Of a stretch of 64,000 nt of DNA, positions 54,807 to 62,819 are shown in pieces (positions within the stretch are counted from its first letter, which is position 1; every line of letters begins with the position of its first letter). The notes beneath the pieces were generated by a model. The model searched no databases, had not been told where the DNA came from, and worked only from the letters and a program-made list of their open reading frames with translations. This DNA is from CAWDZK01 sp963726615 (GTDB lineage: Bacteria; Actinomycetota; Actinomycetes; JACCUZ01), in assembly GCA_963726615.1 (NCBI GenBank), contig CAVSCX010000010.1:248001-312000 (forward strand), given 5' to 3'. The position numbers were made by a program, and so were the translations under genes.

Positions 54807-56195
54807 GTGCCCGACCGGCTGAGTCCCCTGGACGTGTCGTTCCTCTACTTCGAGGAACCGACGACGCCGATGCACGTGGGCGCCGTCGCGGTGTTCCAGG
54901 CGCCGGAGTCCGGCTTCGACCTGGACCGCCTGGTGCGGCTGATCTCGGCCCGCATCGCCTTCGTGCCGAGGTATCGCCAGCGGATCCGCTGGGTGCCGGC
55001 CCGGCTCGGCAACCCGGTCTGGGTCGACGACGAGAACTTCGACGTCACCTACCACGTACGCCGGTCCGCCCTCCCGCGTCCCGGCACCGAGGCACAGCTG
55101 GCCGAGCTCGTCGCCCGGGTGCAGGGACGGCGGCTGGACCGGGCCCGCCCGCTGTGGGAGATGTACCTCGTCGAGGGCCTGTCGGACGATCGTTTCGCCA
55201 TCATCAGCAAGACCCACCACGCGATGGTCGACGGCATGGGCGCCGTCGACATCGGCCAGGTCATCCTCGACACCAGCCCGGACGCCCGGGTGCCACCGCC
55301 GGACACCTGGCGCCCGGTGGCCGAGCCGTCCTGGGTCGAGCTCGTCGCCGGAGCGGTGGCCGAGACGGTCCGGCGGCCGACGGCCGTCGTCGACACCCTC
55401 CGCGGCGGGCTGTCCGAGCTGTCCTCCACCGCCGAGCGGGTTCGAGGGGCCGCCGGCGGGCTGCTCGCCGCCGCCACGTCCGCGGCCCGCTCCGCGCCCG
55501 AGAGCCCGCTCAACACCAGCATCGGCGAGCACCGGCGCTACGCGATGCTCGACCTCGACCTCGACGACCACCGGCGGATCCGCAAGGCGCACGGCGGCAC
55601 CGTCAACGACGTGGTCCTGGCCACAGTCGCGGGGGCGCTGCGGGCGTGGTTGCTCACCCGCGGGGAGAAGGTCGCTCCGACGACGACAGTCCGGGCCCTC
55701 GTCCCGGTCAGCGTCCGCGGCGAGGGCGACGACCCCCGGGGAAACCGGGTGTCCAGCTATCTCGTCGACCTCCCCGTGGGGGAGCCGAGCGCCGTCATGC
55801 GGCTGCACCAGGTGTCCTACCGGATGAAGGCACACAAGGAGACCGGGCAGGCCGTCGGCGCCGAGGCGCTGGCCGGCCTGGCCGGCTTCGCACCGCCGAC
55901 AATGCACTCGCTCGGCGCCCGGGTCGCCAGCGGGTTGTCCAAGCGGTGGTTCAACCTCGTCGTCACCAACGTGCCCGGCCCGCAGCAGCCGCTCTACGCG
56001 GGCGACGCACGGATGCTGGCGGCGTACCCGGTGGTGCCGTTGGCCAAGGGCCAGGCCCTGAGCATCGGCATCACCTCCTACGACGGCCGGGTCTTCTACG
56101 GGCTCAACGCCGACCGGGACGCCATGCCGGACGTCGACGTGCTGGCCCAGTGCCTCGGCGACGCGCTGGTTGAGCTGCTGGACAGCGGCCGCTGA
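54807..56195 (+). CDS. Wax ester synthase / diacylglycerol acyltransferase (WS/DGAT)
   Basis: A 462-residue enzyme that makes wax esters or triacylglycerol from acyl-CoA. Start MxxRLSPLDVSFLYFEEPTTPMHVGAV is typical; the catalytic HHxxxDG is KTHHAMVDGMGAVD near residue 140; later conserved segments are PLNTSIGEHRRYA, NDVVLATVAGALRAWL, RGNRVSSYLVDLPVGE and VTNVPGPQQPLY. GTG 54807 is the only in-frame start that gives this N-terminus. It is divergent from the lipoprotein gene and overlaps the patatin gene by one base (TGATG), so lipid synthesis and lipolysis genes are coupled. Confidence 0.92.
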   Translation: MPDRLSPLDVSFLYFEEPTTPMHVGAVAVFQAPESGFDLDRLVRLISARIAFVPRYRQRIRWVPARLGNPVWVDDENFDVTYHVRRSALPRPGTEAQLAELVARVQGRRLDRARPLWEMYLVEGLSDDRFAIISKTHHAMVDGMGAVDIGQVILDTSPDARVPPPDTWRPVAEPSWVELVAGAVAETVRRPTAVVDTLRGGLSELSSTAERVRGAAGGLLAAATSAARSAPESPLNTSIGEHRRYAMLDLDLDDHRRIRKAHGGTVNDVVLATVAGALRAWLLTRGEKVAPTTTVRALVPVSVRGEGDDPRGNRVSSYLVDLPVGEPSAVMRLHQVSYRMKAHKETGQAVGAEALAGLAGFAPPTMHSLGARVASGLSKRWFNLVVTNVPGPQQPLYAGDARMLAAYPVVPLAKGQALSIGITSYDGRVFYGLNADRDAMPDVDVLAQCLGDALVELLDSGR

Positions 56196-57709
56196 TGGGT
56201 CGGACACCGCGGAGAGGGCTCGTCCTCGGCGCCGGCGGTGTCCTCGGCGCGGCCTGGACGATCGGCGCGCTGGACGCTTTGGCCGAGGTCGAGGGCTTCG
56301 AGCCCAGCACGGTCGACGTCCTCGTCGGCACCTCTGCCGGCTCGGTCCTGGCTGCCCTGCTCGGCGGCGGCCTCTCGGCGGCCGACCTGCTGTCCCACCA
56401 GCGGGGGATGCCGATGTCCCGCGAGATACCGGTGCAGTGGAACTACGCGGAGTCGACCGGCGGCGCCGTCCCGACCCGGCCGCGGCTGACTGTCGGCTCA
56501 CCGGTGCTGCTGCGCCGCTCGCTCGCCCGGCCGCGGCAGGTGCCGCCGCTCGCCGTGCTGGCCGCGCTCGCCCCGCCGGGCAGCGGCACGCTGGCGGAGG
56601 TGGGCGCGATGGTCCGCGCTGTCGCCGGCCCCGACGGCTGGGCACCGCGCGACGGGGTGTGGGTGGTCGCCATGGACTACGACTCCGGCCGGCGGGTCGC
56701 CTTCGGCCGCGCGGGAGCACCGCCGGCCCGGTTGGACGAGGCGGTCACCGCGTCGTCGGCCATCCCCGGCTGGTACGCCCCTGTCCTGATCGACGGGAGG
56801 CGGTACGTCGACGGCGGCACCCTGTCCTCCACGAGCGCCGACCTGCTCGCCGCGGAGGGCCTCGACGAGGTCTACGTGCTTGCGCCGATGGCGACCTTCG
56901 TGCCGGACCACCCGCGGCACGTCGCGGCTCGGCTGGAGCGACGGCTGCGCCGGCAGGTGACGCGACACGTCGTGGCGGAGTCGCAGGCGGTCGCGCGCAC
57001 CGGCACCGCCGTGACAGTGCTCGCGCCCGGCCCCGAGGACCTGGCCGCGATGGGCGCGAACATGATGGACCCGAGCCGGCGGCTGGCCGTCCTGGAGACG
57101 TCGCTGCGGACCAGCCGTACCGCGCTGGCCGAGCCCCGGCCGGACGCGTTGGAGGGCACCGGCTCACGCGGGGCGCGTGGGCGGCTGCGGGCCCGGACCG
57201 CGGTCCGGCTGATGCGCGTCTACCTGCCGACCACGCTGGCCGGGCTGGGCGACGCCCTGGACGCCGGCCGGGTCGACGTCGCCGTCGGCTACGCCGTCAC
57301 CCCCGCGCTGCGCGAGTGGTACGTCGAGGGTGACCTCGAGGAGCTCGAGTACGCCGCCTCCACCGCGGCCGCCCGGGCAGCGCTGCGGCTGCTCGCGGCC
57401 GGCGACGGCGGTGGCCCCGCCCGCCGGGTCGTGCTGGCGGTCGAGGTGCCGGACGACGCCGCCCGGCCCGGTCCGGACGTCGACCGGGCGGCGGTCCGGC
57501 TCGCCGAGCCGGTGCCCTGGTCGGCCGTCGAGTCGGCCCTGGTGGACGACCCGTCGGCCGTCGACGACGTACGGAGGGCGCTCGCCGTGATGCCGGCCGC
57601 CGACGCGGGCGACGACGACGCCGCGTTCGTGGTCGGCGCCGTCGAGGACCACGAGCTCGGGTGGTACGCCGTGCAGGAGCTGTCCGCCCTCGTCGAGCTG
57701 GAGGCGTGA
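56195..57709 (+). CDS. Patatin-like phospholipase fused to a DUF6912 domain
   Basis: A 504-residue protein. Residues 1-~300 are a patatin-fold lipase: oxyanion loop GAGGVLGAAW at 12-21, nucleophile elbow GTSAGS near 45, and catalytic Asp in YVDGG near 208. From residue ~340 the sequence MRVYLPTTLAGLGDALDAGR, AVTPALREWYVEGDLEELEYAA and ELSALVELEA forms a DUF6912 protein, which elsewhere starts at this methionine as a separate gene. The two are in one frame here. A TGA in another frame overlaps the ATG at 57210-57214, as if an ancestral TGATG coupling had been fused by a frame change. It is coupled to the WS/DGAT gene. Confidence 0.85.
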   Translation: MGRTPRRGLVLGAGGVLGAAWTIGALDALAEVEGFEPSTVDVLVGTSAGSVLAALLGGGLSAADLLSHQRGMPMSREIPVQWNYAESTGGAVPTRPRLTVGSPVLLRRSLARPRQVPPLAVLAALAPPGSGTLAEVGAMVRAVAGPDGWAPRDGVWVVAMDYDSGRRVAFGRAGAPPARLDEAVTASSAIPGWYAPVLIDGRRYVDGGTLSSTSADLLAAEGLDEVYVLAPMATFVPDHPRHVAARLERRLRRQVTRHVVAESQAVARTGTAVTVLAPGPEDLAAMGANMMDPSRRLAVLETSLRTSRTALAEPRPDALEGTGSRGARGRLRARTAVRLMRVYLPTTLAGLGDALDAGRVDVAVGYAVTPALREWYVEGDLEELEYAASTAAARAALRLLAAGDGGGPARRVVLAVEVPDDAARPGPDVDRAAVRLAEPVPWSAVESALVDDPSAVDDVRRALAVMPAADAGDDDAAFVVGAVEDHELGWYAVQELSALVELEA

Positions 57710-57714
57710 GGGCC

Positions 57715-58188
57715 ATGCCGGTCGTGTCGCTGCGTGAGATCACCGACGACAACCGTGTCGCCGTGGAGGCCCTCGCCGTCACCGACGAGCAGAGCCACTA
57801 CGTCGCCAGTGTCACCACGTCCCTGCAGGAGGCCGAGGAGTATCCCGATGCAAGGGCCTGGTACCGCGCCGTGTACCTGCACGACGAGCCAGTCGGTTTC
57901 GTGATGATCTCCGACGGCATCACGGTCGACGATCCCTCCTACGTCGGCCCGTACTACCTGTGGCGACTCCTGGTCGACCACCGGTTCCAGGGCCGGGGAG
58001 TGGGAACCGCTGTGCTCGACCTCGTCGCCCGCCACGTCAGGACGCGACCCGATGCCCGCAAGCTCCTGGTCTCGTGCGTCGTCGGACCGAGGTCACCCGT
58101 CACGTTCTACCAACGGTACGGCTTCCGGCTCACCGGAGAGGTGCACGAGGGCGAGCCCATCCTCGAGCTGGACCTCTACCCCGGCTGA
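57715..58188 (+). CDS. GNAT N-acetyltransferase
   Basis: A 157-residue enzyme resembling spermidine/spermine-type or related GNAT proteins. It begins SLREITDDNRVAVEALAVTDEQSHYVASV, has the acetyl-CoA loop LWRLLVDHRFQGRGVGTAVLDLV (V-x3-FQGRGVG) near residue 95 and ends GPRSPVTFYQRYGFRLTGEV. The start is ATG 57715, five bases after the patatin stop, so it is in the same transcript. The substrate is unknown, though the N-terminal signature is shared with the SpeG/BltD group. Confidence 0.85.
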   Translation: MPVVSLREITDDNRVAVEALAVTDEQSHYVASVTTSLQEAEEYPDARAWYRAVYLHDEPVGFVMISDGITVDDPSYVGPYYLWRLLVDHRFQGRGVGTAVLDLVARHVRTRPDARKLLVSCVVGPRSPVTFYQRYGFRLTGEVHEGEPILELDLYPG

Positions 58189-58231
58189 ACCGCGCGCAGC
58201 AACGCCAGACCGTCTACGTTGGCCGTTCCTG

Positions 58232-58305
58232 CTGCGCTGGGGGCGGTCGGTTGTGGTCCGGCCGGGTGGCTGGGGTCCGAGTGTCCTACCTGGTCTGCGG
58301 GTGGG
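58232..58305 (-). pseudogene. Fossil of the 3' end of an HNH/DUF222 gene
   Basis: The plus strand GCTGGGGGCGGTCGGTTG and downstream bases (to GGTCTGCGGGTGG) align with 59574-59645, the last codons of the intact HNH gene. Translated on the minus strand it gives PGRTLGPQPPGRTTTDRP, against TGRTLGPEPPRPGRNRPP in the intact protein. Only ~75 bases remain and there is no open gene. Confidence 0.55.
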
Positions 58306-58317
58306 GCACCTGGCTCG

Positions 58318-58416
58318 CGACGACCTGCCGTGGTACTGGACGAGCACCAACGACGGCGCAACCCGTCGTAGGCCGGTTCCGTGGACCAGTCGAAGCGTTG
58401 TGCCGTCGTTCGTGGC
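58318..58416. repeat. Hairpin repeat, copy 1
   Basis: A ~100-base unit shared with 59403-59500. It opens with CGACGACCTGCCGTGG-N-ACTGGACGA. It contains arms GCACCAACGACGGCGCAAC (58344-58362) and the complement of GTTGTGCCGTCGTTCGTGG (58397-58415), pairing at 16 of 19 positions around a 34-base loop. Its right edge coincides with the start of the duplicated patatin tail. Confidence 0.65.
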
Positions 58417-58682
58417 CGGGCGGGGCGCGGCCCTGGACGCCGGCCGGGTCGACGCCGCCGTCGGCTACGCCCTCACCCCGGCGTTGCGCGAGTGGTACGT
58501 CGAGGGCGACCTCGCGGAGCTCGAGTACGCCGCCTCCACCGCGGCCGCCCGGGCAGCGCTGCGGCTGCTCGCGGCCGGCGACGGCGGTGGCCCGCCCGCC
58601 GGGTCGTGCTCGCCGTCGAGCACCACGAGCTCGGGTGTACGCCGTGAAGGAGCTGTCCGCCCTCGTCGAGCTGGAGACGTAG
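58412..58682 (+). pseudogene. Decayed copy of the patatin-DUF6912 gene tail
   Basis: The DNA aligns with 57236-57445 and 57641-57709 of the intact gene. Codons for LDAGRVDAAVGYALTPALRE and EWYVEGDLAELEYAASTAAA are nearly unchanged; then single-base losses break the frame, and 201 bases present in the parent are missing. The missing block is bounded in the parent by GTCGAGG at 57440 and at 57641. The copy ends ELSALVELET-stop. No start codon or ribosome site, so not expressed as a protein. Confidence 0.75.
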
Positions 58683-58769
58683 CTCACAGCGAACCCGGTG
58701 CCTGGACCGATGAGCCCGGGGTCCCCGTACGGTCATTTTCGTCAGATGCCCAGCGCGGAAGGAAACGAC

Positions 58770-59360
58770 ATGCGGGTCGTGGTAGGTGAGTTCATGAGCC
58801 TGGACGGGGTGGTGCAGGCACCGGGAGGTCCGGAGGAGGACACGAGCGGCGGCTTCCGCCACGGTGGCTGGTCCATCCCGTTCTTCGATCCCGAGACGAT
58901 GGGTCCGGTTCTCGACGAGGTCGCCGGGCGCAGCGAGGCGCTGTTGCAGGGCAGGCGCACGTACCAGGCCTCGGCGGCGGCGTGGCCGGACCGCGCCGGC
59001 GACCCGTTCGCCGACTGGATCAACAGTGCGCAGAAGTACGTCGTGTCCGACTCCTTGTCCGAGGAGGACCTGACCTGGAACCCCACGACGATCATCCGTG
59101 GCGCGCAACTCGTGGAACAGGTCTCGGTGCTGCGCGAGAAGCCCGGCGGCGACCTCTACGTCTACGGCAGCCTGTCGGTCGTGCGGGCGTTGCTGGCGGC
59201 GGCGCTGGTCGACGAGCTCGTCCTCATGATCGAGCCGGTCACCCTCGGTGGCGGCAAGACCCTGTTCCCGCCCGACGGGCAGGCGCGACGGTTCGAGCTC
59301 GCCTCCGCCGTCACCGCAGCGACCGGCGTCCAGGTCTGTCGCTACCTGCCCACGCTCTAG
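58770..59360 (+). CDS. Dihydrofolate-reductase-like (RibD C-terminal domain) protein
   Basis: A 196-residue reductase of the DHFR/RibD_C superfamily. It begins RVVVGEFMSLDGVVQAPGGPEED, then GRRTYQASAAAWPDRAGDPF and the NADPH-binding LYVYGSLSVVRALLAAALVDEL near residue 135, followed by LGGGKTLFPPDG. These match the stand-alone actinobacterial YwjB/YyaP-type group, which are not true DHFRs. GGAAGGAAA before ATG 58770 supports the start; ATG 58746 is possible. It sits between the two hairpin repeats. Confidence 0.85.
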   Translation: MRVVVGEFMSLDGVVQAPGGPEEDTSGGFRHGGWSIPFFDPETMGPVLDEVAGRSEALLQGRRTYQASAAAWPDRAGDPFADWINSAQKYVVSDSLSEEDLTWNPTTIIRGAQLVEQVSVLREKPGGDLYVYGSLSVVRALLAAALVDELVLMIEPVTLGGGKTLFPPDGQARRFELASAVTAATGVQVCRYLPTL

Positions 59361-59402
59361 GCGCCTTGCCCGTCGCTCACGACGGCCTGCTGACACCGGA
59401 CC

Positions 59403-59500
59403 CGACGACCTGCCGTGGCACTGGACGAGCACCAACGACGGCACAACCCCGTCGCAAGCCCGTTTCGGGGGCCGATCGCGGCGTTGTTCCGTCGTTCGTG
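59403..59500. repeat. Hairpin repeat, copy 2
   Basis: Second copy of the unit at 58318-58416, with the same 26-base lead (one differing base) and arms GCACCAACGACGGCACAAC (59429-59447) and the complement of GTTGTTCCGTCGTTCGTG (59483-59500), loop 35 bases. It lies in the gap after the DHFR-like gene, 64 bases beyond the HNH stop. Confidence 0.65.
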
Positions 59501-59519
59501 TTCGCGCCAGTCGCCGCCG

Positions 59520-59535
59520 GTCGCTAGGTAGCGAC
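59520..59535 (-). terminator. Short palindrome after the HNH gene
   Basis: GTCGCTA-GG-TAGCGAC, arms of seven bases, 28 bases downstream of the HNH stop on the minus strand. It may end that transcript; the two-base loop is tight for RNA, so a DNA-binding site is an alternative. Confidence 0.35.
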
Positions 59536-59563
59536 GGTTACCGGGCACGGCTGGCGGCAGCCG

Positions 59564-60847
59564 CTACTCGAGCCGGGCTGGGGGCGGGCGGTTGCGGCCG
59601 GGTCGGGGTGGCTCCGGGCCGAGGGTCCTGCCGGTCTGCGGGTGGTGCATGACGTAGCGGCCGTCGGGGAGCCGACGAAGCTGCCAGCGGCCTTCGTGCA
59701 GCTGCACGTGGTGGCCCTCGCAGGGAAGGGCGCCGTTGGCGATCGTCGTCGGGCCACCGGCGGCGACGGACACGAGGTGGTGACCGTCCGACCAGGCGGA
59801 AGGACGGTCGCAGAACGGTGCGCAGCAGGCGTCGCCGTCGCGGGCCACCATGGCAGCGCGTTGGCTGTCGCCGAAGAACCGCCTCGTGGTGCCGGCCTCG
59901 ACGACCCTGCCGTTCTCGTCGATGGTGACGAAAGTGGCGGTGCTGTCGCAGCCCAGGCGTTGCGCGGTCGACGCGGTCACGGGGCCGGCCCAGGTGAGGG
60001 TCCCGCCGGGTGAGGTTCTCCCGGCGAGCCCGTCGGCGTCCACGGTGACGATCAACCTGGCGCGGGATCTGCTGGTGCGTCGCGCGGTGCGATCGGCGGT
60101 CTCGGCGGGAGCGGTGTCCAGCCAGTGCCGGGCCAGGGAGTGCAACCCGTCGAGGCGCCGACGCGCAGCGGTCCGCCGGTCGCCCCGCACGAGAGGTGCC
60201 GCGGCGTCGAGGGCAGCGACGACGGCGGCGCCGGTGGTCTCGTCGGCGGTGCCGGAGATCGCGAAGGCTCCGTCGAGCATCGGGCTGAGCGTGATGCCGG
60301 CCCGCTCGTACCGCTTCAGGGCCTTCTCGTCAGCACCGTCCGGGTCCAGGGCGTGCTGGAAGGCGCGCATCACGTTCGCCGCGGCGCGCACGTCCCCTTC
60401 GCAGGCGATCGTGACCGCCTCGGGCTCGATCAGCGCGACCGCACCTGCCGGCACGCCCTGGACGGCGTCGGCGATCACCGCTGCATGGAGTCCGGAGATG
60501 GCCCCCGCGGCCAGGGCGGCGGCCGTGTTCGGGAGGACGCCTCCCCGCAGGGCGCGGGCGGTCCGCACCGTTCTCGCCGCCTCGGCCGGGGTCTGGTGCG
60601 CGATCGCCCGGACCCACGCGCCGGTGGACAGGCAGCCGTCATAGGCATGAGTGCCGTCGGCGTCGACCTTGCCGACCACGGCCAGGGTCAGGGCGTCGAC
60701 CTGCGCGCTCAGCGAACGCAGCTGTCCGAGCAGGGCGGCCGACTGGTCGTGGCTGAGGTGCTCGACACCATGGTCCAGGGCGCGGGTCAGCACGGTGGCG
60801 GCGGACCCGACGTCCGCCTCGACCCCCAGTTCCATTCTCGAACACAT
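59564..60847 (-). CDS. HNH endonuclease, 13E12/DUF222 repeat family
   Basis: A 427-residue protein of the REP13E12-type family. The N-terminal DUF222 domain (~1-290) has LGQLRSLSAQVDALTLAVVGKVDADG, STGAWVRAIAHQTPAEAARTV and GAISGLHAAVIADAV. The C-terminal HNH nuclease has RDGDACCAPFCDRPSAWSDGHHLVSVAAGG near residue 355 and LPCEGHHVQLHEG, giving the two Cys, the HH pair and later H residues of the ββα-metal site. ATG 60847 coincides with the predicted transcription start, hence leaderless; ATG 60835 is the next option. A perfect SOS box overlaps the start. In mycobacteria this repeated family is linked to mobile elements and LexA control. Confidence 0.9.
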   Translation of the reverse strand: MCSRMELGVEADVGSAATVLTRALDHGVEHLSHDQSAALLGQLRSLSAQVDALTLAVVGKVDADGTHAYDGCLSTGAWVRAIAHQTPAEAARTVRTARALRGGVLPNTAAALAAGAISGLHAAVIADAVQGVPAGAVALIEPEAVTIACEGDVRAAANVMRAFQHALDPDGADEKALKRYERAGITLSPMLDGAFAISGTADETTGAAVVAALDAAAPLVRGDRRTAARRRLDGLHSLARHWLDTAPAETADRTARRTSRSRARLIVTVDADGLAGRTSPGGTLTWAGPVTASTAQRLGCDSTATFVTIDENGRVVEAGTTRRFFGDSQRAAMVARDGDACCAPFCDRPSAWSDGHHLVSVAAGGPTTIANGALPCEGHHVQLHEGRWQLRRLPDGRYVMHHPQTGRTLGPEPPRPGRNRPPPARLE

Positions 60848-60853
60848 GTTCGA
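60838..60853. promoter_or_regulatory. SOS box (LexA operator) at the HNH gene
   Basis: TCGAACACATGTTCGA fits the Gram-positive/actinobacterial LexA consensus TCGAAC-N4-GTTCGA exactly. It covers the predicted +1 and the first start codon, where LexA would block initiation, so DNA damage should induce the gene. Confidence 0.8.
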
Positions 60854-60882
60854 ATCATAGCGCAGGTCGCACACCCTCGGAA
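60854..60882 (-). promoter_or_regulatory. Promoter of the HNH gene
   Basis: Minus-strand -35 TTCCGA (60882-60877) and -10 TATGAT (60859-60854), spacer exactly 17. TATGAT is a five-of-six match. Initiation seven bases on falls at 60847, the A of ATG. Confidence 0.6.
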
Positions 60883-60917
60883 GCCCGGAAGCCGTTGCTG
60901 TGCAAGGGATTTCGGTC

Positions 60918-61003
60918 TGTGGACAAGGGCGGCCAACCAGCGCACGCGACGGCGCGGGAGCGGCCGGCGGCGAGCGCGCGGACGAGACCTCGTTCTGTCC
61001 ACA
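60918..61003. other. Two DnaA-box-like 9-mers in the HNH/pruA gap
   Basis: TTGTCCACA on the minus strand (60926-60918) and CTGTCCACA on the plus strand (60995-61003). They match the actinobacterial DnaA box fully and at eight of nine positions. The 245-base divergent region shows nothing else except the HNH promoter. Confidence 0.3.
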
Positions 61004-61092
61004 GCCGTTCTGACCCGGACGCCCACCGGCGCGGCACGTGAAGGGGATACGTGCCTCTGTTGCGCTGACAGCACCGTGGCACGATGACGCGC

Positions 61093-62718
61093 ATGGACGC
61101 CGTCACCCAGGTTCCCGCCCCGATCAACGAGCCGGTCCGGCAGTACGCCCCGGGCAGCGCTGAGCGCTCCGAGCTCGAGGGCACGCTGAAGCGGATGGCC
61201 AGCGAGCCGCGCGAGCTGACCATGGCGATCGGCGGTGAGCACCGCTTCGGCCGAGGCGACGAGATCGAGGTCGTGCAGCCGCACAACCGGCACCACGTGC
61301 TCGGCACCATGCGCGGCGCGACCCACGAGGACGCCGAGGCGGCCGTCGCCGCCGCGAAGGCCGCCGCACCCGACTGGCGCGCGTTGTCCTTCGACGACCG
61401 CGCCGCGGTGCTGCTCAAGGCGGCCGACCTGCTGGCCGGCCCGTGGCGGGCGACGCTGAACGCCGCCACGATGCTGGGTCAGTCGAAGACCGCGATCCAG
61501 GCCGAGATCGATGCCGCCTGCGAGCTGATCGACTTCTGGCGCTTCAACGTCCACTTCGCGCGCGGGATCCTCGCCGAGCAGCCGATCTCCTCGCCGGGCG
61601 TGTGGAACCGCACCGACCACCGTCCTCTCGAGGGCTTCGTCTACGCGATCACGCCGTTCAACTTCACCGCCATCGCCGGCAACCTGCCGACCGCGCCGGC
61701 GCTGATGGGCAACACCGTCGTGTGGAAGCCCGCGCCGACGCAGCAGTACGCCGCGCACCTGCTCATGCTCCTGCTCGAGGAGGCCGGCCTCCCGCCAGGC
61801 GTCATCAACATGGTCACCGGGCACGGCAAGACGGTGTCTGACGTGACGATGGCCGACCCGGACCTGGCCGGCATCCACTTCACCGGCTCGACACCGGTGT
61901 TCCAGGGGCTGTGGAAGCAGGTGGGCGACAACATCGCGTCGTACCGCTCGTACCCCCGCATCGTGGGGGAGACCGGCGGCAAGGACTTCATCGTCGCGCA
62001 CCCGTCGGCCGACCTCGGCGTGCTGCGGACGGCCATGGTCCGCGGTGCATTCGAGTACCAGGGCCAGAAGTGCTCGGCCGCCTCCCGCGCCTACGTGCCG
62101 CGCAGCCTCTGGACGACGCTCAAGGACGACCTGGCGAGCACCGCCGAGTCGCTCACGATGGGCGACGTCACCGACCTGTCGAACTTCATGGGTGCCGTCA
62201 TCGACGACCGCGCGTTCGCCAAGCACAAGGCCGCGCTGGAGCGGGCCAAGGGCGACGACTCGATCACCGTCGTCGCGGGCGGCACCTGTGACGACAGCGA
62301 GGGGTACTTCGTCCGGCCGACCGTGCTCGAGTCGAGCGACCCCGACAACGAGATCTTCACCACCGAGTACTTCGGCCCGATCCTCGGCGTGCACGTCTAC
62401 GAGGACTCGGCGTACGACGCGATGCTGGCGCAGATGGAGTCGGTGGCGCCCTACGCGCTGACCGGCTCGATCATCGCGCAGGACCGCGCCGCGGTGGCCC
62501 ACGCGCAGCAGTACCTCCGGTTCGCCGCGGGCAACTTCTACGTCAACGACAAGCCGACCGGTGCGGTCGTCGGGCAGCAGCCGTTCGGCGGGGCCCGCGC
62601 GAGCGGCACGAACGACAAGGCGGGTGCCCCGCAGAACCTCATGCGCTGGACCAGCACCCGCTCGATCAAGGAGACGCTGGCACCGCCGAGCGACCACACC
62701 TACCCCCACATGGGCTGA
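61093..62718 (+). CDS. pruA: L-glutamate gamma-semialdehyde (1-pyrroline-5-carboxylate) dehydrogenase
   Basis: Oxidises glutamate semialdehyde to glutamate in proline catabolism using NAD+. The 541-residue protein begins MDAVTQVPAPINEPV, the usual actinobacterial PruA start; ATG 61084 is in frame three codons upstream. The catalytic cysteine is in YQGQKCSAASRAYVP near residue 325 and the active-site Glu in RIVGETGGKDFIV near 291. Also visible are ITPFNFTAIAGNLP, GSTPVFQGLWKQVG and the C-terminal GGARASGTNDKAG. No proline dehydrogenase gene is beside it in the window. Confidence 0.96.
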   Translation: MDAVTQVPAPINEPVRQYAPGSAERSELEGTLKRMASEPRELTMAIGGEHRFGRGDEIEVVQPHNRHHVLGTMRGATHEDAEAAVAAAKAAAPDWRALSFDDRAAVLLKAADLLAGPWRATLNAATMLGQSKTAIQAEIDAACELIDFWRFNVHFARGILAEQPISSPGVWNRTDHRPLEGFVYAITPFNFTAIAGNLPTAPALMGNTVVWKPAPTQQYAAHLLMLLLEEAGLPPGVINMVTGHGKTVSDVTMADPDLAGIHFTGSTPVFQGLWKQVGDNIASYRSYPRIVGETGGKDFIVAHPSADLGVLRTAMVRGAFEYQGQKCSAASRAYVPRSLWTTLKDDLASTAESLTMGDVTDLSNFMGAVIDDRAFAKHKAALERAKGDDSITVVAGGTCDDSEGYFVRPTVLESSDPDNEIFTTEYFGPILGVHVYEDSAYDAMLAQMESVAPYALTGSIIAQDRAAVAHAQQYLRFAAGNFYVNDKPTGAVVGQQPFGGARASGTNDKAGAPQNLMRWTSTRSIKETLAPPSDHTYPHMG

Positions 62719-62819
62719 CCTGTCCACAGAGACGTCGGGCTCGTGTCAGGACGCTGACCACTTCGACCGCGACGTGCAGGCACTGGTCCGGTACCGGTTC
62801 CGGCGCGGCGAGCAGGTCT

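Noticed and set aside
57150..57215. Splitting the patatin and DUF6912 parts into two genes
   Set aside because: The frame is continuous through the junction in this sequence, so it is annotated as one gene; an indel cannot be excluded.
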